NCBI GenBank assembly: GCA_964540005.1 | Contig: CAZILN010000073.1 | Location: forward strand, 1-19,871 | DNA length: 19,871 nucleotides | Reading direction: 5' to 3' | Source: CAZILN01 sp964540005 | GTDB taxonomy: Bacteria > Bacteroidota > Bacteroidia > Bacteroidales > SM23-62 | In this document: one piece after another, positions 8,165 through 17,257 of the stretch | Position numbering within the stretch: position 1 is the first letter of the stretch | How the letters are laid out: every line of letters starts with the position of its first letter | Made by a program: the position numbers and the translations under genes | The notes under the pieces: model-generated | The model's database searches: none | The model's input: only the letters and a program-made list of their open reading frames with translations | Told to the model about the DNA's origin: nothing

Positions 8165-8172
8165 CAAATATA
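8165..8172 (-). promoter_or_regulatory. Candidate Bacteroidota -7 promoter box for the etf operon
   Basis: On the minus strand the bases read TATATTTG, an exact match to the Bacteroidota -7 consensus TAnnTTTG. The implied start site would leave a leader of roughly 25 bases before the etfB ATG. I do not see a good TTG/TTTG -33 element at the expected 19-21 base spacing; that region is occupied by the T-rich tail of the preceding terminator. The placement between a terminator and a new operon supports the call, but AT-rich sequence can match this short motif by chance. Confidence 0.4.
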
Positions 8173-8175
8173 TAA

Positions 8176-8217
8176 TAAAAATAAAAAAGCCGCCTGCAGT
8201 GGTATTTTGAGACGGCT
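8176..8217 (-). terminator. Intrinsic terminator after the rpoC/DUF3467 operon
   Basis: On the minus strand a 7-pair stem is formed by AGCCGTC (8217-8211) and GGCGGCT (8194-8188), with one G-U pair and a 16-base loop. It is followed at once by TTTTTTATTTTTATTATA. It starts about 20 bases after the DUF3467 stop and lies before etfB, so it would end transcription of the ribosomal protein/RNA polymerase operon and separate it from the etf block. Confidence 0.8.
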
Positions 8218-8238
8218 CATGTATATGCCTTATCCGGT

Positions 8239-8559
8239 TTATGCCTGAGCGACCGGTCCGCCAAAGTTCATCGGGATCGGTGTCCCGGAACCCTCCACTT
8301 TTTTAATTTCACCGTGTACAGTTTCAAACTTACTGATGTTATCCTGAAGAGCCAGCATCAGGCGCTTTGCATGTTCCGGTGTAAGTATGATCCGCGATTT
8401 AACATCGGCCTTGGGGATGCCGGGCATGACCCTTATAAAATCGATGACGAATTCTGAACTCGAATGAGTGATGACAGCCAGGTTGGAATAGATCCCCTGA
8501 GCTACGTCTTCCTTCAGTTCGATATTGATCTGGTTTTTTTTCTTCTCTTCTTCTGACAT
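8239..8559 (-). CDS. DUF3467 small protein encoded after rpoC
   Basis: A 106-residue soluble protein beginning MSEEEKKKNQINIELKEDVA, with a charged N terminus, then a compact stretch including QGIYSNLAVITHSSSEFVIDF, MPGIPKADVKSRIILTPEHAKRLM and a Gly/Pro-rich end. It matches the DUF3467 family of Bacteroidota, whose function is unknown. The ATG at 8559 is chosen because it lies 13 bases after the rpoC stop and gives the usual family length; an in-frame ATG at 8676 would overlap rpoC by about 100 bases and adds a tail that is only rpoC read in another frame. It is the last gene before the intrinsic terminator, so it is made from the rpoBC transcript. The position suggests, but does not show, a tie to transcription. 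Confidence 0.88.
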   Translation of the reverse strand: MSEEEKKKNQINIELKEDVAQGIYSNLAVITHSSSEFVIDFIRVMPGIPKADVKSRIILTPEHAKRLMLALQDNISKFETVHGEIKKVEGSGTPIPMNFGGPVAQA

Positions 8560-8572
8560 ATAATAAGAATTT

Positions 8573-11500
8573 TTATTGTTGCTCCTGATCTTCTTCAACC
8601 ATTTCTTTGCTTTCTTTATCCTGGGCAGCCATGAGGCTGTCGTATTCCTGCTTTGAACCGACCACCAGCCTTTCATATTCGCGGACTCCCGTTCCTGCCG
8701 GGATCAGGTGCCCGACAATAACATTCTCCTTAAGGCCTTCCAGGTTGTCAATCTTTCCAAAGATGGCTGCTTCATTGAGTACCTTGGTGGTTTCCTGGAA
8801 TGAAGCGGCGGAAATAAAGCTCTGTGTTTGCAGCGCTGCCTTTGTGATACCCTGCAAGACCTGCCGCGAAGTGGCAGGAATGGCATCACGGGACTCGATC
8901 TGCTTTAAGTCCTTACGCTTGAGAACAGAGTTTTCATCGCGGAGTTTCCGGGCAGTGACTATCTGTCCTGCTTTCAGCGTCTGAGAATCACCCGTATCGA
9001 CCACTACTTTCTTTCCAAAGATCCAGTCATTCTCATCCATGAACTCCCATTTGTCAGCTACCTGTTTTTCAAGGAATTTGGTGTCACCCTGGTCTTCAAT
9101 CTCTACCTTTCTCATCATCTGCCGCACAATGATCTCAAAGTGCTTATCATTGATTTTAACACCCTGCATACGGTATACTTCCTGAACCTCATTCACAATA
9201 TATTCCTGTACCTTTGTAGGCCCTTTGATCGCCAGGATGTCGGCAGGTGTAATGGCGCCGTCTGACAGGGGTGTTCCTGCCTTCACGTAATCATTTTGCT
9301 GGACAAGGATCTGTTTGGAAAGGGGTACCAGGTATTTTTTAACCTCCTCAGCCTTTGAGGTAATGAGTATTTCCCTGTTACCACGTTTTATCTTTCCGAA
9401 AGCTACCTCCCCGTCAATTTCCGAAACTACCGCCGGGTTTGATGGGTTCCTTGCTTCGAAGAGTTCGGTCACCCTGGGCAATCCACCCGTGATATCACCT
9501 GATTTTCCCACAGCCCTGGGTATTTTAACCAGTATCTCACCGGTATTTACCTCGTCATTTACCTCAAACATGATGTGAGCACCCACCGGCAGGTTATAGG
9601 ATTTCAATACCTCGTTCTTTTTTGAGACGATCTTTATACCGGGATTCTTGGTTTTATCCCTGGTCTCTATTATAACTTTCTCCCTGAAGCCGGTCTGCTC
9701 ATCCGATTCCTCCCGGAAGGTAATCCCTTCAATAACACTCTCGAACTGAACCTTACCGGCAGTTTCACTGATAATAACAGCATTGTAAGGATCCCAGTCA
9801 CAGATAAGATCGCCTTTTTTCACGGTTCCCCCGTCTTTAAAATAGAGCCTGGAACCATAAGGAATGTTATGAGTAGTCAGGGCAATTCCCGTGTTTTTAT
9901 CCGTTATCCTCATTTCAGCCAGGCGGCCTATGACAATGTCAGTCTTTACACCCTCATTATCAGTCCTTTCGGCAATCCTGAGTTCGTCGATCTGCAGGAC
10001 GCCGTCATACTTGGATATGACACTCGATTCAGAAGTAATGTTTGAAGCGGTACCCCCGACATGGAAGGTACGCAAGGTTAGCTGGGTCCCGGGTTCCCCG
10101 ATGGACTGGGCTGCAATAACACCGACGGCTTCCCCTGACTGTACCATCTTTCCTGTTGCCAGGTTCCTGCCGTAGCATTTTGCACATACTCCCTTCTTGG
10201 ATTCACAGGTTAATACCGACCGGATCTCTACCTGTTCAATTGGAGAATCATCGATCAGCCGCGCTATCTCCTCGGTAATTTCCTCCCCTGAATCAATAAT
10301 GGTCTCTCCCGTCATTGGATGGTAGACATCGTGTACGGTGGTTCTTCCGAGTATCCTTTCATAAAGGGTCTCAACCACCTCTTCGTTATTTTTTATTGCT
10401 GTGGCTACAATACCGCGCAGGGTACCGCAATCTGCCTCAGAAATTATAACGTCCTGGGATACATCGACAAGCCTTCTGGTGAGGTAACCTGCATCGGCAG
10501 TCTTCAATGCCGTATCAGCCAGACCCTTGCGGGCACCGTGTGTTGAAATAAAGTATTCCAGAACCGACAATCCTTCCTTGAAATTTGATAGAATAGGGTT
10601 CTCGATAATTTCAGATCCTGTGGCTCCGGATTTCTGCGGTTTGGCCATCAGGCCCCTCATACCGGACAGCTGCCGTATCTGTTCTTTGGAACCCCTGGCA
10701 CCGGAATCAAGCATCATATATACAGGATTGAATCCCTGTTTATCCGAACTCAGCTGCTTGAGCAGGGTCTGGGTCAGGCGGGCATTGGTATGTGTCCAGA
10801 TATCGATGATCTGGTTGTATCGCTCATTATTGGTAATAAATCCCATATTGTAGTTCGAAACTACCTCATCAACCTGCTGGTAGCCTTCATCCACCAGTTC
10901 AGTTTTTTGGGATGGGACAATGACGTCATCAAGGTTAAAGGACAGACCTCCTTTAAAGGCCATTTCATAACCGAGGGCCTTGATGTCATCCAGGAACTTA
11001 GCCGTAACAGCAGTTCCTGTTTTCTTCAATACCATGCCTATAATATCACGCAGGGATTTCTTGGTCAGCAGCTCATTGATAAATCCCACATCCTCGTGTA
11101 CAAAATCATTGAAAATGACCCGTCCTACAGTTGTTTCGGTCATTTTATAAACTGTCTCCCCGTTCTCTTTGACAGGAAGCCTTACATTGATGACTGCATG
11201 GAGGTCCACTTTTCTTTCATTGAAAGCTATGGTTACTTCCTCGGGAGAATAGAACTTCAGACCTTCGCCAATAACAGGATGCTCTTCTGTACCTTTCCTG
11301 GCCTTGGTAATATAGTACAATCCCAGCACCATATCCTGGCTGGGAACACTTATAGGTGCGCCATTGGCCGGATTAAGAATATTATGCGAAGCCAGCATCA
11401 GCATCTGTGCTTCCAGGATGGCTGCATTACCCAGCGGCAGGTGAACCGCCATCTGGTCCCCGTCAAAGTCGGCATTGAATGCAGTACAAACCAGGGGATG

Positions 11501-12883
11501 CAACTGAATGGCCTTTCCTTCGATCAGCTTGGGCTGGAAGGCCTGTATTCCCAGGCGGTGAAGGGTTGGCGCCCTGTTCAGCATAACAGGATGCCCTTTC
11601 AGGACATTTTCGAGAATGTCCCAGACAACCGGATCTTTGCGGTCTACTATCTTTTTAGCCGATTTAACAGTCTTAACTATACCTCTTTCGATCAGCTTCC
11701 TTATTATAAAAGGTTTATACAGCTCAGCGGCCATTTCCTTCGGAAGTCCGCATTCATGCAGCAGCAACTCGGGTCCCACAACAATTACCGAACGGGCCGA
11801 ATAATCCACCCTCTTTCCCAGAAGGTTCTGGCGGAAACGGCCCTGTTTTCCTTTCAGACTGTCACTCAGAGACTTAAGCGGTCTGTTGGCCTCGGTCTTT
11901 ACAGCATTGGCCTTGCGAGAGTTATCAAACAGGGAATCCACAGCTTCCTGCAACATCCTCTTTTCATTCCTCAGTATCACTTCCGGTGCCTTGATCTCGA
12001 TCAGTCGCTTCAGCCTGTTATTCCTGATTATGACACGCCGGTAGAGATCATTCAGGTCTGAAGTGGCAAATCTTCCACCGTCCAGCGGGACAAGCGGTCT
12101 GAGTTCCGGCGGGATCACCGGGACCACCTTGATGATCATCCATTCTGGACGATTGACCCCTTTTGATGCACGGAAGGCTTCTACAACCTGCAGGCGCTTA
12201 AGGGCCTCGTTCTTGCGCTGCTGTGATGTTTCATTGGAGGCCTTATGCCTAAGCGAAAAACTCAGATCATCGAGATCCAGCCTTGAAAGTATCTGGTACA
12301 AAGCCTCTCCACCCATGTTGGCAATGAATTTGTCAGGATGGTCGTCATCCAGGTGCTGGTTTTCCTTTGGAAGGCTCTCCAGGATATCAAGGTACTCCTC
12401 TTCGGTCAGGAAGTCGAGGAAATTTACCCCTTCGGCCGCCTTGAGTCCGGGATTTATTACCACATAACGTTCGTAATAAATGATGGAATCAAGTTTTTTG
12501 GAAGGAAGACCAAGCAGGTATCCTATTTTATTGGGAAGTGATTTGAAATACCATATATGGGCTACGGGAACCACCAGTGATATGTGCCCCATTCGTTCCC
12601 TTCGCACTTTCTTCTCTGTTACTTCTACACCGCAACGGTCACAGATAATTCCCTTATACCTGATCCTTTTATATTTGCCGCAATGGCATTCGTAGTCTTT
12701 AACCGGTCCGAAGATCCTTTCACAGAACAGGCCATCCCGTTCCGGTTTATAGGTGCGGTAGTTAATGGTTTCGGGTTTCAGTACCTCCCCGCTGGAGCGT
12801 TCCAGTATCTCTTCCGGTGAGGCCAGCCCTATGGATACTTTGGTAAATTCTGTTTTGATTCTAGTATCTCTTCGTAAAGACAT
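8573..12883 (-). CDS. rpoC: DNA-directed RNA polymerase beta' subunit
   Basis: A 1436-residue beta' subunit, full length for Bacteroidota, forming the catalytic cleft of RNA polymerase with RpoB. Zinc-binding site 1 uses C66, C68, C81 and C84. The catalytic loop is NADFDGDQ (470-477), with Mg-binding D472, D474 and D476. The bridge helix lies around 783-807 (GARKGLADTALKTADAG). Zinc site 2 is C819, C893, C900 and C903, and the trigger-loop region includes GEPGTQLTLRTFHVGG (929-944). The C-terminal jaw and clamp segments end in an acidic, Gln-rich tail. No key residue is missing. ATG at 12883 lies 48 bases after rpoB; no terminator is visible in that gap. Confidence 0.99.
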   Translation of the reverse strand: MSLRRDTRIKTEFTKVSIGLASPEEILERSSGEVLKPETINYRTYKPERDGLFCERIFGPVKDYECHCGKYKRIRYKGIICDRCGVEVTEKKVRRERMGHISLVVPVAHIWYFKSLPNKIGYLLGLPSKKLDSIIYYERYVVINPGLKAAEGVNFLDFLTEEEYLDILESLPKENQHLDDDHPDKFIANMGGEALYQILSRLDLDDLSFSLRHKASNETSQQRKNEALKRLQVVEAFRASKGVNRPEWMIIKVVPVIPPELRPLVPLDGGRFATSDLNDLYRRVIIRNNRLKRLIEIKAPEVILRNEKRMLQEAVDSLFDNSRKANAVKTEANRPLKSLSDSLKGKQGRFRQNLLGKRVDYSARSVIVVGPELLLHECGLPKEMAAELYKPFIIRKLIERGIVKTVKSAKKIVDRKDPVVWDILENVLKGHPVMLNRAPTLHRLGIQAFQPKLIEGKAIQLHPLVCTAFNADFDGDQMAVHLPLGNAAILEAQMLMLASHNILNPANGAPISVPSQDMVLGLYYITKARKGTEEHPVIGEGLKFYSPEEVTIAFNERKVDLHAVINVRLPVKENGETVYKMTETTVGRVIFNDFVHEDVGFINELLTKKSLRDIIGMVLKKTGTAVTAKFLDDIKALGYEMAFKGGLSFNLDDVIVPSQKTELVDEGYQQVDEVVSNYNMGFITNNERYNQIIDIWTHTNARLTQTLLKQLSSDKQGFNPVYMMLDSGARGSKEQIRQLSGMRGLMAKPQKSGATGSEIIENPILSNFKEGLSVLEYFISTHGARKGLADTALKTADAGYLTRRLVDVSQDVIISEADCGTLRGIVATAIKNNEEVVETLYERILGRTTVHDVYHPMTGETIIDSGEEITEEIARLIDDSPIEQVEIRSVLTCESKKGVCAKCYGRNLATGKMVQSGEAVGVIAAQSIGEPGTQLTLRTFHVGGTASNITSESSVISKYDGVLQIDELRIAERTDNEGVKTDIVIGRLAEMRITDKNTGIALTTHNIPYGSRLYFKDGGTVKKGDLICDWDPYNAVIISETAGKVQFESVIEGITFREESDEQTGFREKVIIETRDKTKNPGIKIVSKKNEVLKSYNLPVGAHIMFEVNDEVNTGEILVKIPRAVGKSGDITGGLPRVTELFEARNPSNPAVVSEIDGEVAFGKIKRGNREILITSKAEEVKKYLVPLSKQILVQQNDYVKAGTPLSDGAITPADILAIKGPTKVQEYIVNEVQEVYRMQGVKINDKHFEIIVRQMMRKVEIEDQGDTKFLEKQVADKWEFMDENDWIFGKKVVVDTGDSQTLKAGQIVTARKLRDENSVLKRKDLKQIESRDAIPATSRQVLQGITKAALQTQSFISAASFQETTKVLNEAAIFGKIDNLEGLKENVIVGHLIPAGTGVREYERLVVGSKQEYDSLMAAQDKESKEMVEEDQEQQ

Positions 12884-12931
12884 ATTATATTATTTGATGG
12901 TTTGACTAACGTAAATTAAAAAATACCTGCA

Positions 12932-15900
12932 TTATACCAGGTTGATGCTGAGTCCGAGTCCCCGGAGCTCATGCAGTAAGACATTCAATGATTCCGGGAT
13001 CCCGGGAGTCGGCATATTCTCCCCCTTAACAATGGCCTCATAGGCTTTTGCTCTTCCGATCACATCATCAGATTTAACAGTCAGCAGTTCCTGCAGGATG
13101 CTGGCTGCACCAAAAGCTTCAATGGCCCACACTTCCATTTCACCGAAACGCTGGCCGCCAAACTGGGCCTTACCCCCGAGTGGTTGCTGGGTTATAAGTG
13201 AATATGGACCAATAGACCTGGCATGCATCTTATCGTCGACCATATGGCCCAGCTTAAGCATATAGATCACCCCCACCGTGGCAGGCTGGTCAAAACGCTG
13301 TCCTGTTCCTCCGTCATACAGATAAGTCTTTCCATACTGCGGGATTGCAGCCTTGCCCGTGTATTCATTAATCTGGTCGATACTGGCACCATCGAAAATC
13401 GGCGAGGCAAACTTCACACCCAGCTCCTTTCCAGCCCAGCCAAGAACCGTTTCATAGATCTGGCCAAGGTTCATCCTTGACGGCACGCCCAGGGGATTAA
13501 GTACTATATCCATGGGAGTCCCGTCCTCAAGGAAAGGCATGTCTTCCTGCCTCACAATTTTGGCGACTATACCTTTGTTCCCGTGACGCCCGGCCATCTT
13601 ATCGCCTACCTTTACCTTCCGCTTCATGGCTACATACACCTTTGCAAGCCTGACAATGCCGGTCGGCAGCTCATCGCCGATGGTCACATTATACTTTTTC
13701 CGTTTATAGTTCCCTTCCAGCTCCTTATATTTATTATTATAATTATGCAGCAGGATCTTTATGGTTTCATTTTTCTTTTTATCGGTTGTCCATTTGCCCG
13801 GATTGACATTCAGGTAATCGACCTCCTGCAGCAGCTTCTGGGTAAACTTCACCCCTTTGGAAACCACATCTTCATTCAGGTAGTTCTTCACCCCCTGCGA
13901 AGCCTTACCGTTAACCATAATAAACAGCTTATCAATAAGCTTGTTCCTCAGTTCGTTCACATTGGAGTTAAATTCCTCCTCGATCTTTTCAAGTATGGGC
14001 TTGGAAGCCAGTTTAACTTTCCTGTCCTTAATGGAGCGGGAGAATAATTTCTTGTCAATGACCACTCCTTCGAGTGAAGGGGGTGCTTTCAGCGATGCAT
14101 CCTTGACATCCCCTGCTTTATCACCAAAAATGGCCCTGAGCAGTTTCTCTTCGGGTGAAGGATCAGATTCCCCTTTCGGGGTGATCTTACCTATGAGTAT
14201 GTCACCCGGGCTCACATGGGCGCCTATACGGATCAGGCCGTTTTCATCAAGGTTCTTCGTGGCTTCCTCACTGACATTGGGAATATCAGAAGTAAGTTCT
14301 TCCAGTCCGCGCTTGGTATCCCTGACCTCCATAAGATATTCATCTATATGGATGGAAGTAAAGACATCATCTTTAACCAGGTTCTCGGAAATCACAATGG
14401 CATCCTCGAAATTATACCCTTTCCAGGGCATGAAAGCCACCATAAGATTTCGTCCGAGAGCCAGTTCACCGTCCTTGGTCCCATATCCTTCAGAAAGGAT
14501 CTGTCCCTTGCGGACTTTTTCACCCTTGGATACAATGGGCAGAAGGTTCACACAGGTATTCTGGTTGGTTTTCCTGAATTTGGGCAGTTTGTACCTGCGT
14601 ATATCATCGTCAAAGCTGACAAATTTCTCAGCTTCTGTCCGTGAATACCGTACCACAATTTCATTGGCATCGACAAATTCAATCACACCATCGCCCTCAG
14701 CAACAATAAGCAGGCGGGAATCCCTTGCCATATTATCTTCTATCCCCGTACCTACGATGGGTGCCTCCGGACTGATAAGCGGAACAGCCTGGCGCATCAT
14801 ATTCGAGCCCATCAGCGCCCGGTTGGCATCATCGTGTTCCAGGAAGGGTATCAGTGAGGCAGCAATGGAAGCGATCTGGTTGGGAGCCACGTCCATAAGC
14901 TCAACCTCGCCCGCTTCTGCAAGCGGGAAGTCCCCGTCATACCTGGCCTTCACCCTCGGATTAATGAACTTACCTGTATCAGAGATGGGGGCATTGGCCT
15001 GTGCAATGATCTTGGCTTCCTCCTCTTCGGCGCTCAGGTATTCTATCCCCTGGTCACCCAGGTCCACAGTAGCAGCAGTAACCTTCCTGTACGGGGTTTC
15101 AATAAATCCGAGGTCATTGATCTTTGCATACACGCATAGAGATGATATCAGCCCGATGTTCGGACCTTCCGGCGTTTCGATAGGGCAAAGGCGCCCGTAA
15201 TGGGTATAATGCACATCCCTAACCTCGAACCCGGCCCGCTCGCGTGAGAGGCCGCCCGGACCCAGGGCAGACATCCTGCGTTTATGGGTCATCTCGGCCA
15301 GCGGGTTGGTCTGGTCCATGAACTGTGAGAGCTGGTTGGTTCCGAAGAATGAATTGATAACCGATGACAGGGTCTTGGAATTGATCAGGTCAACCGGTGT
15401 AAATACCTCGTTATCCCTTACGTTCATCCGCTCCCTGATGGTTCGTGCCATCCTGGCAAGGCCCACACTGAACTGGTTAGACAGCTGTTCCCCTACGGTA
15501 CGTACCCTCCTGTTGCTCAGATGGTCTATATCGTCAACATCGGTCTTTGAATTAATGAGTTCGATCAGGTATTTGATTATGGCAATTATATCAGCCTTGG
15601 TCAGTACCCTGACATTCATCTCGGTTTCGAGGTTCAGTTTTTTATTGATCCTGTACCGGCCGACCTCACCAAGGTCATATCGTTTATCTGAAAAGAAAAG
15701 TTTATCGATCACATCTCGTGCGGTGGCTTCATCAGGTGGTTCCGAATTCCTTAATTGCCGGTATATATGCAGGACTGCCTCCTCCTCTGAATTACAGGGG
15801 TCCTTCTGCAGGGTATTGTAAATAATTGAAAAATCAGACTGGTTACCGGAGTCTTTATGCAGGAGAATGTTCTTGGCCCCTGATTCGACTATGATATCAA

Positions 15901-16744
15901 CGTGTTCGTTCTCGATGACGGTCTCCCTGTCAATGACCACTTCATTCCTTTCTATGGATACTACCTCACCGGTATCCTCATCGACAAAATCTTCCACCCA
16001 TGATTTCAGGACACGGGCTGCCAGTTTGCGCCCCACAAGTTTCTTCAGGCCGGCCTTTGAGACCTTATGTTCATCTGCCAGGTCAAAGATCTCGAGGATC
16101 TCCTTGTCTCCCTCATATCCTATGGCACGCAGGAGAGTTGTAACGGGTAATTTCTTCTTACGGTCAATATAGGCGTACATGACCGAGTTAATATCTGTTG
16201 CGAATTCGATCCATGATCCCTTGAAAGGAATGATCCTGGCTGAATACAGCTTGGTTCCGTTGGCATGCAGGCTCTGGCCGAAAAAGACGCCCGGGGACCT
16301 GTGCAGCTGTGAAACTACCACCCGTTCGGCACCGTTTATAACGAACAAACCCCTTTCGGTCATATAGGGGACGGTACCCAGGTAAACATCCTGTATCACC
16401 GTGTCAAAATCCTCATGCTCGGGATCGGTACAGTATAATTTAAGTTTTGCTTTCAGGGGAATGCTGTAAGTAAGTCCGCGTTCAATGCATTCATCTATGG
16501 TATACCTGGGAGGGTCGATGGTGTAGTCGAGGAATTCCAGGATAAAATTGTTCCTGGTATCGGATATGGGGAAATTCTCATTGAACACCCGGTAGAGGCC
16601 TTCCTTCTTCCGGTTCTCCGGGGTGGTTCCCAGCTGGAAAAACTCGGTGAAGGATTTCAATTGAACTTCGAGGAAATCAGGATAATCCAGTTTGTGTGAT
16701 CCTGTCTGGAAACTGATTCTATCTGCAACTTCTCTAAGTGCCAT
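12932..16744 (-). CDS. rpoB: DNA-directed RNA polymerase beta subunit
   Basis: A 1270-residue beta subunit of normal length for Bacteroidota. It forms one side of the active-site cleft and the rifampicin pocket. The rifampicin-determining region is around 468-510 (QLSQFMDQTNPLAEMTHKRR and onward). The residues equivalent to E. coli D516, H526 and S531 are the wild-type D477, H487 and S492, so no classical resistance substitution is seen. The PIETPEGPNIGLI segment (521-533), MPWKGYNFEDAI and the GRHGNKG region near the C terminus are all intact. ATG at 16744 is preceded by an AT-rich leader without a Shine-Dalgarno sequence. A terminator-like hairpin lies upstream in the 106-base gap after rplL, which probably tunes RNA polymerase output relative to ribosomal proteins. 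Confidence 0.99.
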   Translation of the reverse strand: MALREVADRISFQTGSHKLDYPDFLEVQLKSFTEFFQLGTTPENRKKEGLYRVFNENFPISDTRNNFILEFLDYTIDPPRYTIDECIERGLTYSIPLKAKLKLYCTDPEHEDFDTVIQDVYLGTVPYMTERGLFVINGAERVVVSQLHRSPGVFFGQSLHANGTKLYSARIIPFKGSWIEFATDINSVMYAYIDRKKKLPVTTLLRAIGYEGDKEILEIFDLADEHKVSKAGLKKLVGRKLAARVLKSWVEDFVDEDTGEVVSIERNEVVIDRETVIENEHVDIIVESGAKNILLHKDSGNQSDFSIIYNTLQKDPCNSEEEAVLHIYRQLRNSEPPDEATARDVIDKLFFSDKRYDLGEVGRYRINKKLNLETEMNVRVLTKADIIAIIKYLIELINSKTDVDDIDHLSNRRVRTVGEQLSNQFSVGLARMARTIRERMNVRDNEVFTPVDLINSKTLSSVINSFFGTNQLSQFMDQTNPLAEMTHKRRMSALGPGGLSRERAGFEVRDVHYTHYGRLCPIETPEGPNIGLISSLCVYAKINDLGFIETPYRKVTAATVDLGDQGIEYLSAEEEEAKIIAQANAPISDTGKFINPRVKARYDGDFPLAEAGEVELMDVAPNQIASIAASLIPFLEHDDANRALMGSNMMRQAVPLISPEAPIVGTGIEDNMARDSRLLIVAEGDGVIEFVDANEIVVRYSRTEAEKFVSFDDDIRRYKLPKFRKTNQNTCVNLLPIVSKGEKVRKGQILSEGYGTKDGELALGRNLMVAFMPWKGYNFEDAIVISENLVKDDVFTSIHIDEYLMEVRDTKRGLEELTSDIPNVSEEATKNLDENGLIRIGAHVSPGDILIGKITPKGESDPSPEEKLLRAIFGDKAGDVKDASLKAPPSLEGVVIDKKLFSRSIKDRKVKLASKPILEKIEEEFNSNVNELRNKLIDKLFIMVNGKASQGVKNYLNEDVVSKGVKFTQKLLQEVDYLNVNPGKWTTDKKKNETIKILLHNYNNKYKELEGNYKRKKYNVTIGDELPTGIVRLAKVYVAMKRKVKVGDKMAGRHGNKGIVAKIVRQEDMPFLEDGTPMDIVLNPLGVPSRMNLGQIYETVLGWAGKELGVKFASPIFDGASIDQINEYTGKAAIPQYGKTYLYDGGTGQRFDQPATVGVIYMLKLGHMVDDKMHARSIGPYSLITQQPLGGKAQFGGQRFGEMEVWAIEAFGAASILQELLTVKSDDVIGRAKAYEAIVKGENMPTPGIPESLNVLLHELRGLGLSINLV

Positions 16745-16777
16745 GAAGGTAATATTTTTAGGACTTTACATATGTAG

Positions 16778-16826
16778 ATAAATATAACAAAAGGCTCAGA
16801 ACCCTTTCATGAGGATTCTGAACCCT
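16778..16826 (-). terminator. Attenuator-like hairpin between rplL and rpoB
   Basis: On the minus strand AGGGTTCAGAATCCT (16826-16812) pairs with AGGGTTCTGAGCCT (16805-16792) around a 6-base loop CATGAA. The stem has 13 pairs including one G-U, and a small internal loop (GT opposite G). The tail reads TTTGTTATATTT. The shape is that of an intrinsic terminator, but it lies inside an operon whose downstream genes are essential, so partial termination is expected. E. coli has a functionally similar attenuator at the same place. Confidence 0.75.
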
Positions 16827-16850
16827 GTTTTAAGAGTAGGAAACGGTATG

Positions 16851-17228
16851 TTACTTAAGTTCAACTTCAGCTCCGGCTTCCTCTAATTGAGTTTTCAATC
16901 CTTCAGCCTCGTCTTTTCCAATACCTTCCTTTATAGGTGCAGGTGCAGAATCAACTACTCCCTTGGCTTCTTTGAGTCCGAGTCCTGTTAATTCCTTCAC
17001 CAGTTTAACAATCTGAAGTTTCGCTCCGCCCGGTGCTTTGAGGATCACATCAAAAGTTGTTTTCTCCTCAGTACCTGCTGCTTCACCTGCTGTTGCCGGT
17101 CCGGCTACAGCCACAGCTGCTGCTGCAGGTTCAATTCCATGTTTCTCTTTAAGAACATCCAAAAGTTCATTCACTTCTTTCACGGTCAATTCAACTAACT
17201 GATCCGCGATTGCATTAATGTCTGCCAT
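16851..17228 (-). CDS. rplL: 50S ribosomal protein L7/L12
   Basis: A 125-residue acidic stalk protein that recruits translational GTPases to the ribosome. The N-terminal dimerisation helices cover about residues 1-30, an Ala/Gly/Pro-rich hinge about 31-55, and the C-terminal domain about 58-125 with the conserved LKAPGGAKLQIVKLVKELTG and GLGLKEAKGVVDSAP stretches. Length and composition are normal. It lies 29 bases after rplJ, whose product anchors it, and is followed by the attenuator-like hairpin before rpoB. Confidence 0.99.
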   Translation of the reverse strand: MADINAIADQLVELTVKEVNELLDVLKEKHGIEPAAAAVAVAGPATAGEAAGTEEKTTFDVILKAPGGAKLQIVKLVKELTGLGLKEAKGVVDSAPAPIKEGIGKDEAEGLKTQLEEAGAEVELK

Positions 17229-17257
17229 TTCTAGATTATTTTAATAATTACTACTAT

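Noticed and set aside
8560..8676. Longer start for the DUF3467 gene (ATG at 8676)
   Set aside because: The extra 39 residues overlap the rpoC end in another frame, and the internal MSEEEKKK start gives the normal family length.
10790..12061. A 423-codon open frame on the plus strand
   Set aside because: It lies wholly opposite rpoC, whose frame is certain. Its translation has no recognisable domain and looks like antisense reading of conserved coding sequence.
13941..15200. A 419-codon open frame on the plus strand
   Set aside because: Fully antisense to rpoB, very rich in Ser, with no family features; a by-product of codon bias on the coding strand.
15306..15360. Rifampicin-resistance substitution in rpoB
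   Set aside because: The key positions D477, H487 and S492 carry the usual sensitive-type residues.
16779..16786. TATATTTA on the minus strand as an rpoB promoter -7 box
   Set aside because: It differs from TAnnTTTG at the last base, has no -33 partner at proper spacing, and lies in the U-rich tail of the hairpin.
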